64,000 nt of DNA from Stakelama flava (GTDB taxonomy: Bacteria; Pseudomonadota; Alphaproteobacteria; Sphingomonadales; Sphingomonadaceae), in assembly GCF_019351405.1 (NCBI RefSeq), contig NZ_JAHWZX010000004.1, forward strand, positions 1-64,000, given 5' to 3'. Position 1 is the stretch's first letter; each line of letters starts with the position of its first letter. The notes beneath the pieces were generated by a model. That model saw only the letters and a list, made by a program, of their open reading frames with translations, was not told the DNA's origin and made no database searches. The position numbers were made by a program, and so were the translations under genes. Below, piece after piece: positions 18,967 to 26,996 of this stretch.

Positions 18967-19325
18967 CGAGTCTTTCCGGTATCAAGAAAGCCGTCAAGCG
19001 TCGCGAGACTTCCCGCATCGCCCGCACGACCCACCGAAATGGCGACACGAGCGATCTGGGGATCGGACGTCGGCACCTGATGCATCGAAACCTGCCATTG
19101 TTGTCCCAGCATTTCCACGCGCGGGCTGCCCGCTTCGGGCGCGCCTGCCTGAAGCTCGGCAAGCCGGTTCTGCGCGATCAGCATCGCGGTGGCGCGCCGC
19201 TGAACCCCCAATGTCGAATCGATGTGGCTTTCCACCGCGCCCATCAGCCCGACCGTCGCGATGGCGAGCACCGCCAGCGCGACCAGCGCTTCGATCAGCG
19301 AAAATCCTGCTTCGTTTCCACTCAT
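18963..19325 (-). CDS. gspI: Type II secretion minor pseudopilin GspI
   Basis: GspI is part of the pseudopilus tip. The 120-residue precursor has a very short leader cleaved at NEAG-FSLIEALVALAVLAI, with the conserved +5 glutamate. The mature protein is small and carries the T2SSI-like stretch RRATAMLIAQNRLAEL. It overlaps gspH upstream and gspC downstream by four bases each. Confidence 0.92.
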   Translation of the reverse strand: MSGNEAGFSLIEALVALAVLAIATVGLMGAVESHIDSTLGVQRRATAMLIAQNRLAELQAGAPEAGSPRVEMLGQQWQVSMHQVPTSDPQIARVAISVGRAGDAGSLATLDGFLDTGKTR

Positions 19326-19801
19326 GCGGCGGGTGCCGGAGCGGCGGTGGCGGTAAGGCCGTCATAACGCACGATCCAGCGTTCGTCGCCCGCGATGATG
19401 GTGGCGCTCAGCGGCTCGCCCGATCCATCGACGCCAAGCACCACCGGCGGATTGACGCTGAGTTTGACCAGCATGCCACCGGGCAGCGTGTGAAAGGCGA
19501 GTGCATCGTCGGTGCGCGGCACCCAAGCGCCATTCGACAAGGTGGCAAAGCCATAGCCGTCATCCCTGACGGTGAAGGCGATCAGCCGATCGCCCAGCAT
19601 CGCGTCGTCCGCCGCCGCCTGCAGCCGGGTGGCGAGGCGATGCGCCTCCGCCTCGGCGCTCGGCGCGCGGGTCGCCGCGCCGATGCCTAGCGATACCGCG
19701 CCCGCGGCGACACCGATAATGGCAAGCACGATCAGCATTTCGATCAGCGTCATTCCCCGCTCGCCGTCGCTGACCCGCCTGCTTATGTCCCCCCCGGACA
19801 T
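19322..19801 (-). CDS. gspH: Type II secretion minor pseudopilin GspH
   Basis: The 159-residue protein has a prepilin cleavage site at GERG-MTLIEMLIVLAII, with +5 glutamate. The helix is followed by a beta-rich domain (LIAFTVRDDGYGFATL and ATIIAGDERWIVRYDG). I start at the ATG at 19801, four bases past the gspG stop. A longer in-frame start at 19912 would run into gspG. It is translationally coupled to gspI. Confidence 0.9.
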   Translation of the reverse strand: MSGGDISRRVSDGERGMTLIEMLIVLAIIGVAAGAVSLGIGAATRAPSAEAEAHRLATRLQAAADDAMLGDRLIAFTVRDDGYGFATLSNGAWVPRTDDALAFHTLPGGMLVKLSVNPPVVLGVDGSGEPLSATIIAGDERWIVRYDGLTATAAPAPAA

Positions 19802-19805
19802 CCGG

Positions 19806-20294
19806 CTATTCCCGCTTGCCGTCGATATCCGCGTCCAGGCCTTCGCCGCCCGGTTTCCCGTCCTTGCCAAGCGACAGGATCGTGAAGCCGCCGGGACCGG
19901 TCCTGTAGACATAGGGATTGCCCCAGGGGTCCTGCGGCATATCGCCCAGATACCCCTCGGCGCTCCAGTTGCGCGGTACGGGCGGGGTGGTCGGTTTTTC
20001 GACCAGCGCCTTCAGCCCCTGCTGCTCGGTCGGGTAATCGCCATTGTCGAGCCGGTACATTTTCAGCGCCGAAGAGATCGTCTTGATATCGGTATTGGCC
20101 ACTGTGACCCGCGCCTCGTCCGGGCGGCTGATGACGTTGGTGACGATCAGCGCGCCGACGATCGCGATGATCGCCAGCACCACAATCATCTCCACCAGCG
20201 TGAGGCCGGTTTCGCCGTGCGGAACATCACGGCCCTTGCCGTGGGCGCGCCGCCCTGCCACGGTGTAACAATTCTGTTTTGAAACTATGCGCAT
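19806..20294 (-). CDS. gspG: Type II secretion major pseudopilin GspG
   Basis: GspG is the main pseudopilus subunit. The prepilin site is HGETG-LTLVEMIVVLAIIAIVGAL, with leucine rather than phenylalanine at +1. The C-terminal calcium and fold motifs typical of GspG follow: YRLDNGDYPTEQQGLKALV, DPWGNPYVYR and FTILSLGKDGKPGGEGLDADI. The start at 20294 gives a leader of about 33 residues, longer than usual, with GGGA five bases upstream. It heads the minus-strand G-H-I-C-D run. Longer upstream extension of this frame runs antisense through gspL and is not real. Confidence 0.92.
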   Translation of the reverse strand: MRIVSKQNCYTVAGRRAHGKGRDVPHGETGLTLVEMIVVLAIIAIVGALIVTNVISRPDEARVTVANTDIKTISSALKMYRLDNGDYPTEQQGLKALVEKPTTPPVPRNWSAEGYLGDMPQDPWGNPYVYRTGPGGFTILSLGKDGKPGGEGLDADIDGKRE

Positions 20295-20303
20295 TGCTGT
20301 CCC

Positions 20304-21413
20304 ATGCGTCCTGTCCGTGAAAGCAATATTACACACACTCCGCCCAATGGCGACGTTAGAGAGCATGTGCGTGGAATCTGGACGTTCTCCGATGCCGAGC
20401 CAAGCATAATCGATCCGCAAGGCCCGGCAACCATTCTCGTGCCGTGTGAAGCCGTCCGCCTGTTGACTGTAGACCTGCCGCTTTCCAGCCGGGCGAAACG
20501 GCGCGAGGCATTGCCTTTCGCGATCGAGGACAGGATCGCCGAAGCGCCGGAGACGGTGCATCTCGCGCTGGGTGAGGAAATCGCGCCGAAGCGCTATCTG
20601 GTCGGCGTGGTCCGCCATGAAGCGATGGAGAAATGGATCGCACAGGCGCAAGCCGCCGGACTGTCGCATGCCACGATGGTGCCCGACGCGCTGGCGCTGC
20701 CGGTGCCGCCCGAGGGGCATTGGGCGGTCGAACTGACGGGTGAGCGGGCGCTGGTTCGCACGGCGGATGGCGGCGGCTTCGCCCTGCCTGCCGCGATGCT
20801 GGAAGCGGCATGGCGGCGCGAAGGCGAACCGGCCACGATCAGCTATGGCGCGCCGCTGCCCGATGCGATGCGCGGGGAGGAAGCGCCTGGCGACATGGCG
20901 CGCCTGCTGGAACGTCCCGCGCTCGACCTGCGGCAGGGACCATATGCGCGCCGCAGCCTTCCGGGCGGCAACCGCTTCGGGCGGCGGCTCGCCTGGATTC
21001 TTGGCATCGGTATTGCCGCGCACGCTACCATCGCGACCGCCGACACGATTCTGCTGCGCTCGATTGCCGACCGCCGCGCGGCCGAGGTTCGCGCGCTGGC
21101 AGGGCAAATGGCGCCGGGCGCGGCGCTTGGCGACGATCTGACGGGGCAGGTGGCGGACATGATCCCCACCCCCGTCGGCGATGACCGGTTCGTGTTGATG
21201 CTCAATCGTGTGTCGGCGGCGCTCGCACCGCTATCGGGTGCAATCGCGATGCATTCGATTCGCTATCGCGCCGATGCTATGACGCTGGAAATGGGAATGC
21301 TGGAACCAGACGCGCTACCCCGGATACGCGCTGCGCTCTCCGACGCGTCGATCGACGCGCGGGTAACGGGTGGCGACGACGGAACGGTGCGCGTGGTGGC
21401 GATGTTGCCATGA
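20304..21413 (+). CDS. gspL: Type II secretion inner-membrane protein GspL
   Basis: GspL couples the GspE ATPase to the platform. The 369-residue protein has a cytoplasmic actin-like part (LVPCEAVRLLTVDLPL, then REALPFAIEDRIAE), a membrane helix near residues 227-250 and a periplasmic ferredoxin-like domain (MHSIRYRADAMTLEMGML). A start at 20304 leaves only 9 bp to the divergent gspG start. The GTG at 20367, preceded by AGAG, would leave room for promoters, so the N-terminus is uncertain. It overlaps gspM by four bases. Confidence 0.88.
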   Translation: MRPVRESNITHTPPNGDVREHVRGIWTFSDAEPSIIDPQGPATILVPCEAVRLLTVDLPLSSRAKRREALPFAIEDRIAEAPETVHLALGEEIAPKRYLVGVVRHEAMEKWIAQAQAAGLSHATMVPDALALPVPPEGHWAVELTGERALVRTADGGGFALPAAMLEAAWRREGEPATISYGAPLPDAMRGEEAPGDMARLLERPALDLRQGPYARRSLPGGNRFGRRLAWILGIGIAAHATIATADTILLRSIADRRAAEVRALAGQMAPGAALGDDLTGQVADMIPTPVGDDRFVLMLNRVSAALAPLSGAIAMHSIRYRADAMTLEMGMLEPDALPRIRAALSDASIDARVTGGDDGTVRVVAMLP

Positions 21414-21907
21414 CGCGGGTGCGGATCATCGAACGGTCGGGTCTGGAAGCATCGCTGATGCGCCTCGAAAGCTGGTGGAGCGGCCTGTCGCGGCGTGAAC
21501 GGATCATGGTGGGCACGCTCGGCACGCTGATCGCGGCGCTTATACTGATCTATGGCGTGATAAAGCCGCTTCAGGCGGCGCGTGCCGATGCGCGCAGCGA
21601 TATCCGCGCCTATGAAACCCTGCTTGCCCGGATGCGCGCGGCCGGAACGCTGGTCGTCAACCCGCCCGCCGCGCCCGCCGGAACGCCGCGCCAGATTATT
21701 GCCCGTGCGGCGGCGCGGGCGGGAGTTGCCATATCCGTCGCAAGCGACGGCGCGCCGCTCACCGCCAGCGCGAGCGGCGTTCCGTATGACGGGGTGGTCA
21801 ACTGGCTTGCCGGGGCGGCGCAGGGCGGGCTTGCCGTGACGGACGCGCAGATCGTGAAGGCGAACGCGCCAGGCCGGGTCGATGTGCGGGTGACGTTCGC
21901 GTCGTGA
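21410..21907 (+). CDS. gspM: Type II secretion inner-membrane protein GspM
   Basis: The 165-residue protein has a cytoplasmic stub with WWSGLSRREREIMV-like sequence (the GspM hallmark), a membrane helix (LGTLIAALILIYGVI) and a periplasmic ferredoxin-like domain with YDGVVNWLAGAAQGGLAVTDAQI. It is coupled to gspL (ATGA) and gspE (GTGA). This is the standard GspM, distinct from the shorter PilO-like protein at 15.2 kb. Confidence 0.92.
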   Translation: MTRVRIIERSGLEASLMRLESWWSGLSRRERIMVGTLGTLIAALILIYGVIKPLQAARADARSDIRAYETLLARMRAAGTLVVNPPAAPAGTPRQIIARAAARAGVAISVASDGAPLTASASGVPYDGVVNWLAGAAQGGLAVTDAQIVKANAPGRVDVRVTFAS

Positions 21908-23394
21908 ATAAGATGACGCTTCCTTCCCCCGGCATGGCGAGCGTGCGGCTTCCCTACGGCTTTGCCCGGCGCAACGGGGTGCTGCTGCACGATGGCGATG
22001 CCGCCGCCGAATGTCTTTACCGCTCCGACGCAACGCTCGACGCGCTGCTGGAGGTGCAGCGGATCGCACCGGACGCTGCGCAGCGCGAGGTTGCGCCGGA
22101 AGCGTTCGACGAGGCGCTGGCCGCCGCATATGCCGATCGGACGGGAATGGCAGCCGATTTCGACATGGACGAAACCGATCTCGCCGCGCTTGCCGACAGC
22201 GCAGCGCAGGTTGACGACCTGCTCGACAGCCGCGACGATTCGCCGGTCATCCGCCTGATCAACGCGCTGTTGATGGAGGCGATCAAGGAAGGCGCCTCGG
22301 ACGTTCATGTCGAGACGCAGGAAAAGCGGCTGGTGGTCCGCTTTCGCATCGACGGCGTGCTTCGCGACGTGCTTGAACCGCAGCGTGCGCTCGCCCCGTT
22401 GCTGGTCAGCCGTATCAAGGTGATGGCCAAGCTCGACATCGCCGAAAAGCGCATTCCGCAGGATGGCCGCGTAACGCTTCGTATCGGCGGACATGACGTC
22501 GATGCGCGCGTTTCGACCATCCCCACCCAGCATGGCGAGCGGGTGGTGCTTCGCCTGCTCGAACGCGGCGGCATGACGCTCGACATGGCGGCGCTGGGGA
22601 TGAGCGAGCGCGACCGCACCGTGTTCGCGCGATTGCTGGACCGGCCGCACGGCATGTTGCTGGTCACCGGCCCGACCGGATCGGGCAAGACGACGACGCT
22701 TTATACTGCGCTCACTCGCCTGAACGATCGCAAGCGCAATGTGATGACGGTTGAGGACCCCATCGAGTACGAACTTGCCGGCATTGCGCAGACCCAGGTC
22801 AATCCGAAAACTGACATGACCTTCGCCCGCGGCCTTCGCGCGATCCTGCGACAGGACCCCGATGTCATTATGGTGGGGGAGATTCGCGATCACGAAACGG
22901 CGGAGGTCGCGGTGCGATCGTCGATGACCGGGCATTTCGTCCTGTCGACACTGCATACCAACAGCGCGGTGGGATCGATCACGCGGCTGATCGATATGGG
23001 GGTCGAACGCTATCTGCTCGCGCCGATGGTCGTCGGGCTGTGCGCGCAGCGGCTGGTGCGCAAATTGTGCCCCGATTGCGCGCGCAAGGATGTCGCGAGC
23101 GAGGCCGATTCGGTCCTGCTCGGCCGCGCCATCGCATCGGGCGAACCGGTCTGGCGCGCGGTCGGGTGCGACGCCTGTCACGGCGAAGGCTATCGCGGCC
23201 GCGCCGGCCTGTATGAAGTGGTGGCGGTGGACGAGACGTTGCAGGGCATGATCCATGATGGTGCGTCGGAGGCCGACCTGGAGCGCGAGGCGCGAAAAGC
23301 CAATCCCAGCCTGCTTTCGGATGGCGTCGCCAAGGTGCGCGTCGGGCTGACCAGCGTCGAGGAAGTCGCGCGCGTCACCCGGGACGAGGGCTGA
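21904..23394 (+). CDS. gspE: Type II secretion ATPase GspE
   Basis: GspE powers pseudopilus assembly from the cytoplasm. The 496-residue protein has the N1E region, Walker A GPTGSGKTTTLYTAL (about residue 255), the Asp box VEDPIEYELAGIAQTQVN, Walker B DPDVIMVGEIRDHETAEVAV and the His box LSTLHTNSAVGSITRL. The tetracysteine zinc site (CPDC and CDAC) is intact near residues 390-430. It starts at GTG overlapping gspM and is followed immediately by gspF. Confidence 0.97.
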   Translation: MNKMTLPSPGMASVRLPYGFARRNGVLLHDGDAAAECLYRSDATLDALLEVQRIAPDAAQREVAPEAFDEALAAAYADRTGMAADFDMDETDLAALADSAAQVDDLLDSRDDSPVIRLINALLMEAIKEGASDVHVETQEKRLVVRFRIDGVLRDVLEPQRALAPLLVSRIKVMAKLDIAEKRIPQDGRVTLRIGGHDVDARVSTIPTQHGERVVLRLLERGGMTLDMAALGMSERDRTVFARLLDRPHGMLLVTGPTGSGKTTTLYTALTRLNDRKRNVMTVEDPIEYELAGIAQTQVNPKTDMTFARGLRAILRQDPDVIMVGEIRDHETAEVAVRSSMTGHFVLSTLHTNSAVGSITRLIDMGVERYLLAPMVVGLCAQRLVRKLCPDCARKDVASEADSVLLGRAIASGEPVWRAVGCDACHGEGYRGRAGLYEVVAVDETLQGMIHDGASEADLEREARKANPSLLSDGVAKVRVGLTSVEEVARVTRDEG

Positions 23395-24620
23395 TGCCCG
23401 CCTTTACCTACAGGGCCGCCGACAGAACGGGTGCCAGCCGCAAGGGCATGATCGAGGCGGCGAGTCCGGCCGCGGCGCGGGCGATGCTTCGCGATCAGTC
23501 GCTGCTGCCGCTGTCGGTCGTGCCCGCCGCGCAACGCGGTGGCGGGGCCGGTGCGATCCGACTGCCGCGCTTTCGCAAAGGGCGTATTTCAGCGCGCCAG
23601 CTCGCCACGGTAACGCGGCAGATCGCGACACTGGTCGGGTCCGAAATCCCGATCGAGGAATCGCTTCGCCTTGTCGCCGCGCAATCCGAAGCACCCGCCG
23701 TCGCCGCGCTGATTACCGAAGTGCGCGGCGCGATCCTTGACGGGCGCAGCTTCGCCAGCGCGCTTTCGCAGCATCCCAAAGCCTTTCCCGAATTCTATCG
23801 CGCCTCGGTCGCGGCGGGTGAACAATCGGGGCGGTTGCCGCACGTCCTCAACCACCTCGCCAATTTCGTCGAGACGCGGCAGGGAAACAGCCAGAAACTC
23901 GCCCTCGCGCTGCTCTATCCCGGACTGCTTGCCATCGTGTCGTTCGGCATGATGGTGCTGCTGATGATCTATGTCGTTCCCGACATCGTGAAAGTGTTCG
24001 TCAGCCGTGGCGCCGATCTGCCCTTCCTTACCAAGGCGCTGATCGCGATCAGCGCCTTTATCCGCGATTTCGGACTATATGCCGCGCTTGTCTTCCTTGC
24101 CGGCTTCCTGATTTTCAATCGCTGGGCGGCGCGGCCGGGAAACCGGCTTCGCATCCACCGGGCGTTCAGCCATTCGCGCGTGACCCGGCGATTTTCGAAA
24201 CAGTTCAACGCGGCGCGATTCGCCGGCAGTCTGGCGACGCTGGTCGAAAGTTCGGTTCCACTGGTCGAGGCGCTGCATGCGGCGGCGGCGGTGACGCCCA
24301 ACCTGTATGTCCGCGACAAGGCACTGAATGTCGCGGCGCGGGTGCGTGAAGGCTTGACCCTGCGTGCCGCGATGCAGGAGGCCCAGGTGTTTCCGTCGAT
24401 GCTGGTCGCGATCGTTGCGGCGGGCGAATCTTCGGGGCGGCTTGGTCCTGCGCTGGGGCGCGCATCGAACGAGCTGGAGCGCGAACTGGATGCACTTGTC
24501 GCGGCGTTGGTCGCGCTGGCCGAGCCGCTTGTTCTGCTGGTAATGGGCGGGCTGGTGCTGCTGATGGTGCTTGCCATCCTGCTGCCGATCATCAACCTCA
24601 ACAATCTGGTCGCGGCGTGA
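23394..24620 (+). CDS. gspF: Type II secretion platform protein GspF
   Basis: GspF is the polytopic inner-membrane core. The 408-residue protein has the N-terminal AxxxxGxxxKG pattern (YRAADRTGASRKGMIEA), the first T2SSF domain (RQIATLVGSEIPIEESLRLVA), membrane helices near residues 175-200 and 225-245, the second T2SSF domain (SLATLVESSVPLVEALHAAA) and a terminal helix. The start overlaps the gspE stop by one base (TGATG). Length and layout are normal for GspF. Confidence 0.96.
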   Translation: MPAFTYRAADRTGASRKGMIEAASPAAARAMLRDQSLLPLSVVPAAQRGGGAGAIRLPRFRKGRISARQLATVTRQIATLVGSEIPIEESLRLVAAQSEAPAVAALITEVRGAILDGRSFASALSQHPKAFPEFYRASVAAGEQSGRLPHVLNHLANFVETRQGNSQKLALALLYPGLLAIVSFGMMVLLMIYVVPDIVKVFVSRGADLPFLTKALIAISAFIRDFGLYAALVFLAGFLIFNRWAARPGNRLRIHRAFSHSRVTRRFSKQFNAARFAGSLATLVESSVPLVEALHAAAAVTPNLYVRDKALNVAARVREGLTLRAAMQEAQVFPSMLVAIVAAGESSGRLGPALGRASNELERELDALVAALVALAEPLVLLVMGGLVLLMVLAILLPIINLNNLVAA

Positions 24621-24718
24621 TGCGTGCCATATCCGAGGGCGAGGGGCGCAGGGCCGGTTCTTTCGGGCAAAGAAAGATGGCACTTCGACAGGCGCAATGC
24701 CAGCGCATGTCGGGCGGT

Positions 24719-25489
24719 TCAGAAGCTGGCGTCGATCGTCGTCCCGGCCGGCAATCCGGCAAAGGGAAGGGCAACCGCGCCGTCGCGCGTCATGGTGATC
24801 GACAGCGCGCCGTTTTGGCTCAGCGTGGCGGTCATCAGTTCGCGTCGCCGCTGCGCCATCGGGGTCAGGCGGATGCGGGTTTCGTTGCCCAGCGGCTCGG
24901 CGGTCAGGATCAGCGGCGGAACCGGCGTGGCGCTGCCGCCAGGACGGGCGCAGGTGCCCGAATCGCTCGCGACCTGCCCCTCAATCTCCGCATCGCCGCC
25001 GCCAAGGGCGATACGCGGCATTTCGACATGCATGGTCAGCGCGCAGTCGAAAGGCAGCGGCTGGATCGCCTTGATCAGCGTGGCGTCGGCCGATCCGCTG
25101 ACATGATCGAGGACGGTTCTTCCCGGCCGAACCAGCATTCGCCCGCCGATATCAGTATCCGCGCCCACCGCATGCCAGTCGGCCGCGAAGCCCAGACTGG
25201 TAAGCGAACGCAGCGGTGCGAAGTGCCAGCTGAGCACGCTGCCGCCGGCAAGGCCAACCTCGCCGTTCCACACCGTGCCCGAAACACCTGTCCGCCAGGC
25301 GCGGTTCTTCACCAGTACGCTGGCAGGCATGGTCGCCACGATGGCGACAAGATATGCAACTATGCCGACCACCGCGAAGATGATCGTGCGTCGCCGAGCG
25401 CGTCGCCGATCGATATCGGGGAGAATTGATGAATCGACGCCAGCTTCTGACGCAAATCCGATCCGGCCTGGCACTGTCCACGACGGCAT
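24719..25489 (-). CDS. gspN: Type II secretion protein GspN
   Basis: The 256-residue protein has a membrane helix (TIIFAVVGIVAYLVAIVATMPAS) and a beta-rich periplasmic part with GVSGTVWNGEVGLAGG, typical of the T2SSN family. The only good start is the ATG at 25489, preceded by AGGGGGGAAG about eight bases upstream. There is no ATG or GTG close to the membrane helix. This places its 5' end inside the divergent LpoA-like gene, a 61-bp head-to-head overlap. It is the only secretion gene in this stretch on the minus strand. Confidence 0.82.
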   Translation of the reverse strand: MPSWTVPGRIGFASEAGVDSSILPDIDRRRARRRTIIFAVVGIVAYLVAIVATMPASVLVKNRAWRTGVSGTVWNGEVGLAGGSVLSWHFAPLRSLTSLGFAADWHAVGADTDIGGRMLVRPGRTVLDHVSGSADATLIKAIQPLPFDCALTMHVEMPRIALGGGDAEIEGQVASDSGTCARPGGSATPVPPLILTAEPLGNETRIRLTPMAQRRRELMTATLSQNGALSITMTRDGAVALPFAGLPAGTTIDASF

Positions 25490-26463
25490 GGGTCGCTTCC
25501 CCCCTGATTGCGGCTGCCCGTGACAGGGACGAGCGGCCGGTGGCGTTGCTGGTGCCGCTCACCGGTGCGCGAGCGGGGCTTGGCCTTACCATGCAACGTG
25601 CCGCCATGCTCGCCGAAAATGGCAATATCGCCGCTTTCGATACCGCCGGCAGCCCGGAGGGCGCCGCGATCGCCGCGCAACAGGCAGTGAAGCGCGACGC
25701 GGCGCTGATCCTCGGCCCGCTATTGTCGGGCGATGTCGCGGCGGTGACGCGCAATGTCGGGGATATTCCCGTCATCGCCTTCACCAACGATCCCGCAGCG
25801 CGCGATTCCGGCGCGTATGTGTTCGGGATCACGCCGGGACAGGTCACCGGCGCGATCCTGACCTATGCCCGCTCTCGCGGGGTGCGGTCGGTGGCGGTGA
25901 TTTCGGACGGATCGGCCTGGGCCAGCGCATCGGCGAAGGCGGCGGTGGCGATGCAGGGCGAATTGTCGATGGAGGCGCGCGTGCTGAACGTCGTGCCCGG
26001 TCAGCCGCTTCCCGTCGCCGGGGAAGCGCCCGACGGCGTGTTGGTTCCCGGTAGCAGCGATACGGCGCTTGCCGTTGCGCGCAACCTGACGGGCACGGGT
26101 ATTCAGCTTCTCGGCACGCTGGAGGCGCTCGATCACCGGCCGCAGGCGCTCGATACGCTGGAGGGCGCGTGGATTGCCAGCCCTGACCCGGACAGTTTCA
26201 GCGACTTCGCGCAGCGCTATCAGGCGCGCAATGGCGGCGATCCGGGGACGATCGCGGCGCTTGCCTATGACGCGGCGACCATCGCCGGAGAGCTTCGCAC
26301 CGCAAAGATGCTCGGCCGTGCAGGCGTGCTTCGCGACGAAGGGTTCGATGGCGCGACGGGCAGGGTGCGCTTTCGTACCGACGGGTCGGTGTCGCGCGAA
26401 TTCGCCATTCTGGTGGCCGAAGCGGGCGGCTATCGCAAGGTGGCGACCAGTCGCGGGGCATGA
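25429..26463 (+). CDS. Periplasmic-binding-fold protein similar to penicillin-binding protein activators (LpoA-like)
   Basis: The 344-residue protein has a twin-arginine-like signal (NRRQLLTQIRSGLALSTTAW), then a type 1 periplasmic-binding fold. That fold starts RPVALLVPLTGARAGLGLTMQRAAMLA and continues with AALILGPLLSGDVAAVTRNV and IPVIAFTNDPA. This pattern is shared by the LpoA/penicillin-binding protein activator group and by branched-chain amino acid binding proteins. GGGGAG precedes the ATG by five bases. Its stop overlaps gspJ (ATGA), so it is coupled to pseudopilin genes. A role in opening the cell wall for the secretion machine is an inference from position. Confidence 0.72.
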   Translation: MNRRQLLTQIRSGLALSTTAWVASPLIAAARDRDERPVALLVPLTGARAGLGLTMQRAAMLAENGNIAAFDTAGSPEGAAIAAQQAVKRDAALILGPLLSGDVAAVTRNVGDIPVIAFTNDPAARDSGAYVFGITPGQVTGAILTYARSRGVRSVAVISDGSAWASASAKAAVAMQGELSMEARVLNVVPGQPLPVAGEAPDGVLVPGSSDTALAVARNLTGTGIQLLGTLEALDHRPQALDTLEGAWIASPDPDSFSDFAQRYQARNGGDPGTIAALAYDAATIAGELRTAKMLGRAGVLRDEGFDGATGRVRFRTDGSVSREFAILVAEAGGYRKVATSRGA

Positions 26464-26996
26464 CCATGGTCTCCGCCTCTGGTGAGCGCGGCTTCACGCT
26501 GATCGAGGTGATGGTCAGCCTTGGCCTGTTCGCGCTGATCGCGGCGGCGGGGCTTGGGTTGGTAGACGGTGTAATGGGGGTGCAGGAACGTACCGAAGGG
26601 CGGCTCGACCGCACGGCATCCGTTCAGCGCGCGATGTTCGTCATCGCCAGCGATTTCGATCAGATAAGCGCCGGGCCGATCGCGGGCGGCGGGGATGCGG
26701 TCAGCCTGACCCGCGCCGCCCCCGGCCTGGGCGGACCGCCGGTGCCGGTGCAATACGCCATCGCGAACGGCACCTTGCTGCGTATCGCGGGGGAGCATCC
26801 GCAGGTGGCGCTGAACGACGTGTCGTCGGGCGCGTGGCAATTTCTGAAGGATGGCGTGTGGCGCGATCGCTGGCCGATCGACCCGCTCGATCCCGAAGCG
26901 CGGCCCGACGCGGTGGCGGTGACGTTGCAGACGAAGGACGGCGTGCTTCGCCGGGTGGTGACGCTTCCCGCCGACGCCTCGCGAGTCGCGCAGTGA
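26460..26996 (+). CDS. gspJ: Type II secretion minor pseudopilin GspJ
   Basis: The 178-residue precursor has a prepilin site at GERG-FTLIEVMVSLGLFALIAAAG, with +5 glutamate. The T2SSJ-type region is DRTASVQRAMFVIASDFDQISAGPI. GspJ forms the pseudopilus tip with GspI and GspK. It overlaps the LpoA-like gene upstream and gspK downstream (GTGA). Confidence 0.93.
   Translation: MTMVSASGERGFTLIEVMVSLGLFALIAAAGLGLVDGVMGVQERTEGRLDRTASVQRAMFVIASDFDQISAGPIAGGGDAVSLTRAAPGLGGPPVPVQYAIANGTLLRIAGEHPQVALNDVSSGAWQFLKDGVWRDRWPIDPLDPEARPDAVAVTLQTKDGVLRRVVTLPADASRVAQ

Noticed and set aside
20295..21107. Upstream extension of the gspG frame on the minus strand across gspL
   Set aside because: It has no pilin features before the leader, runs antisense to a clear GspL and has no ribosome site. 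The prepilin motif places the real start at or after 20294.
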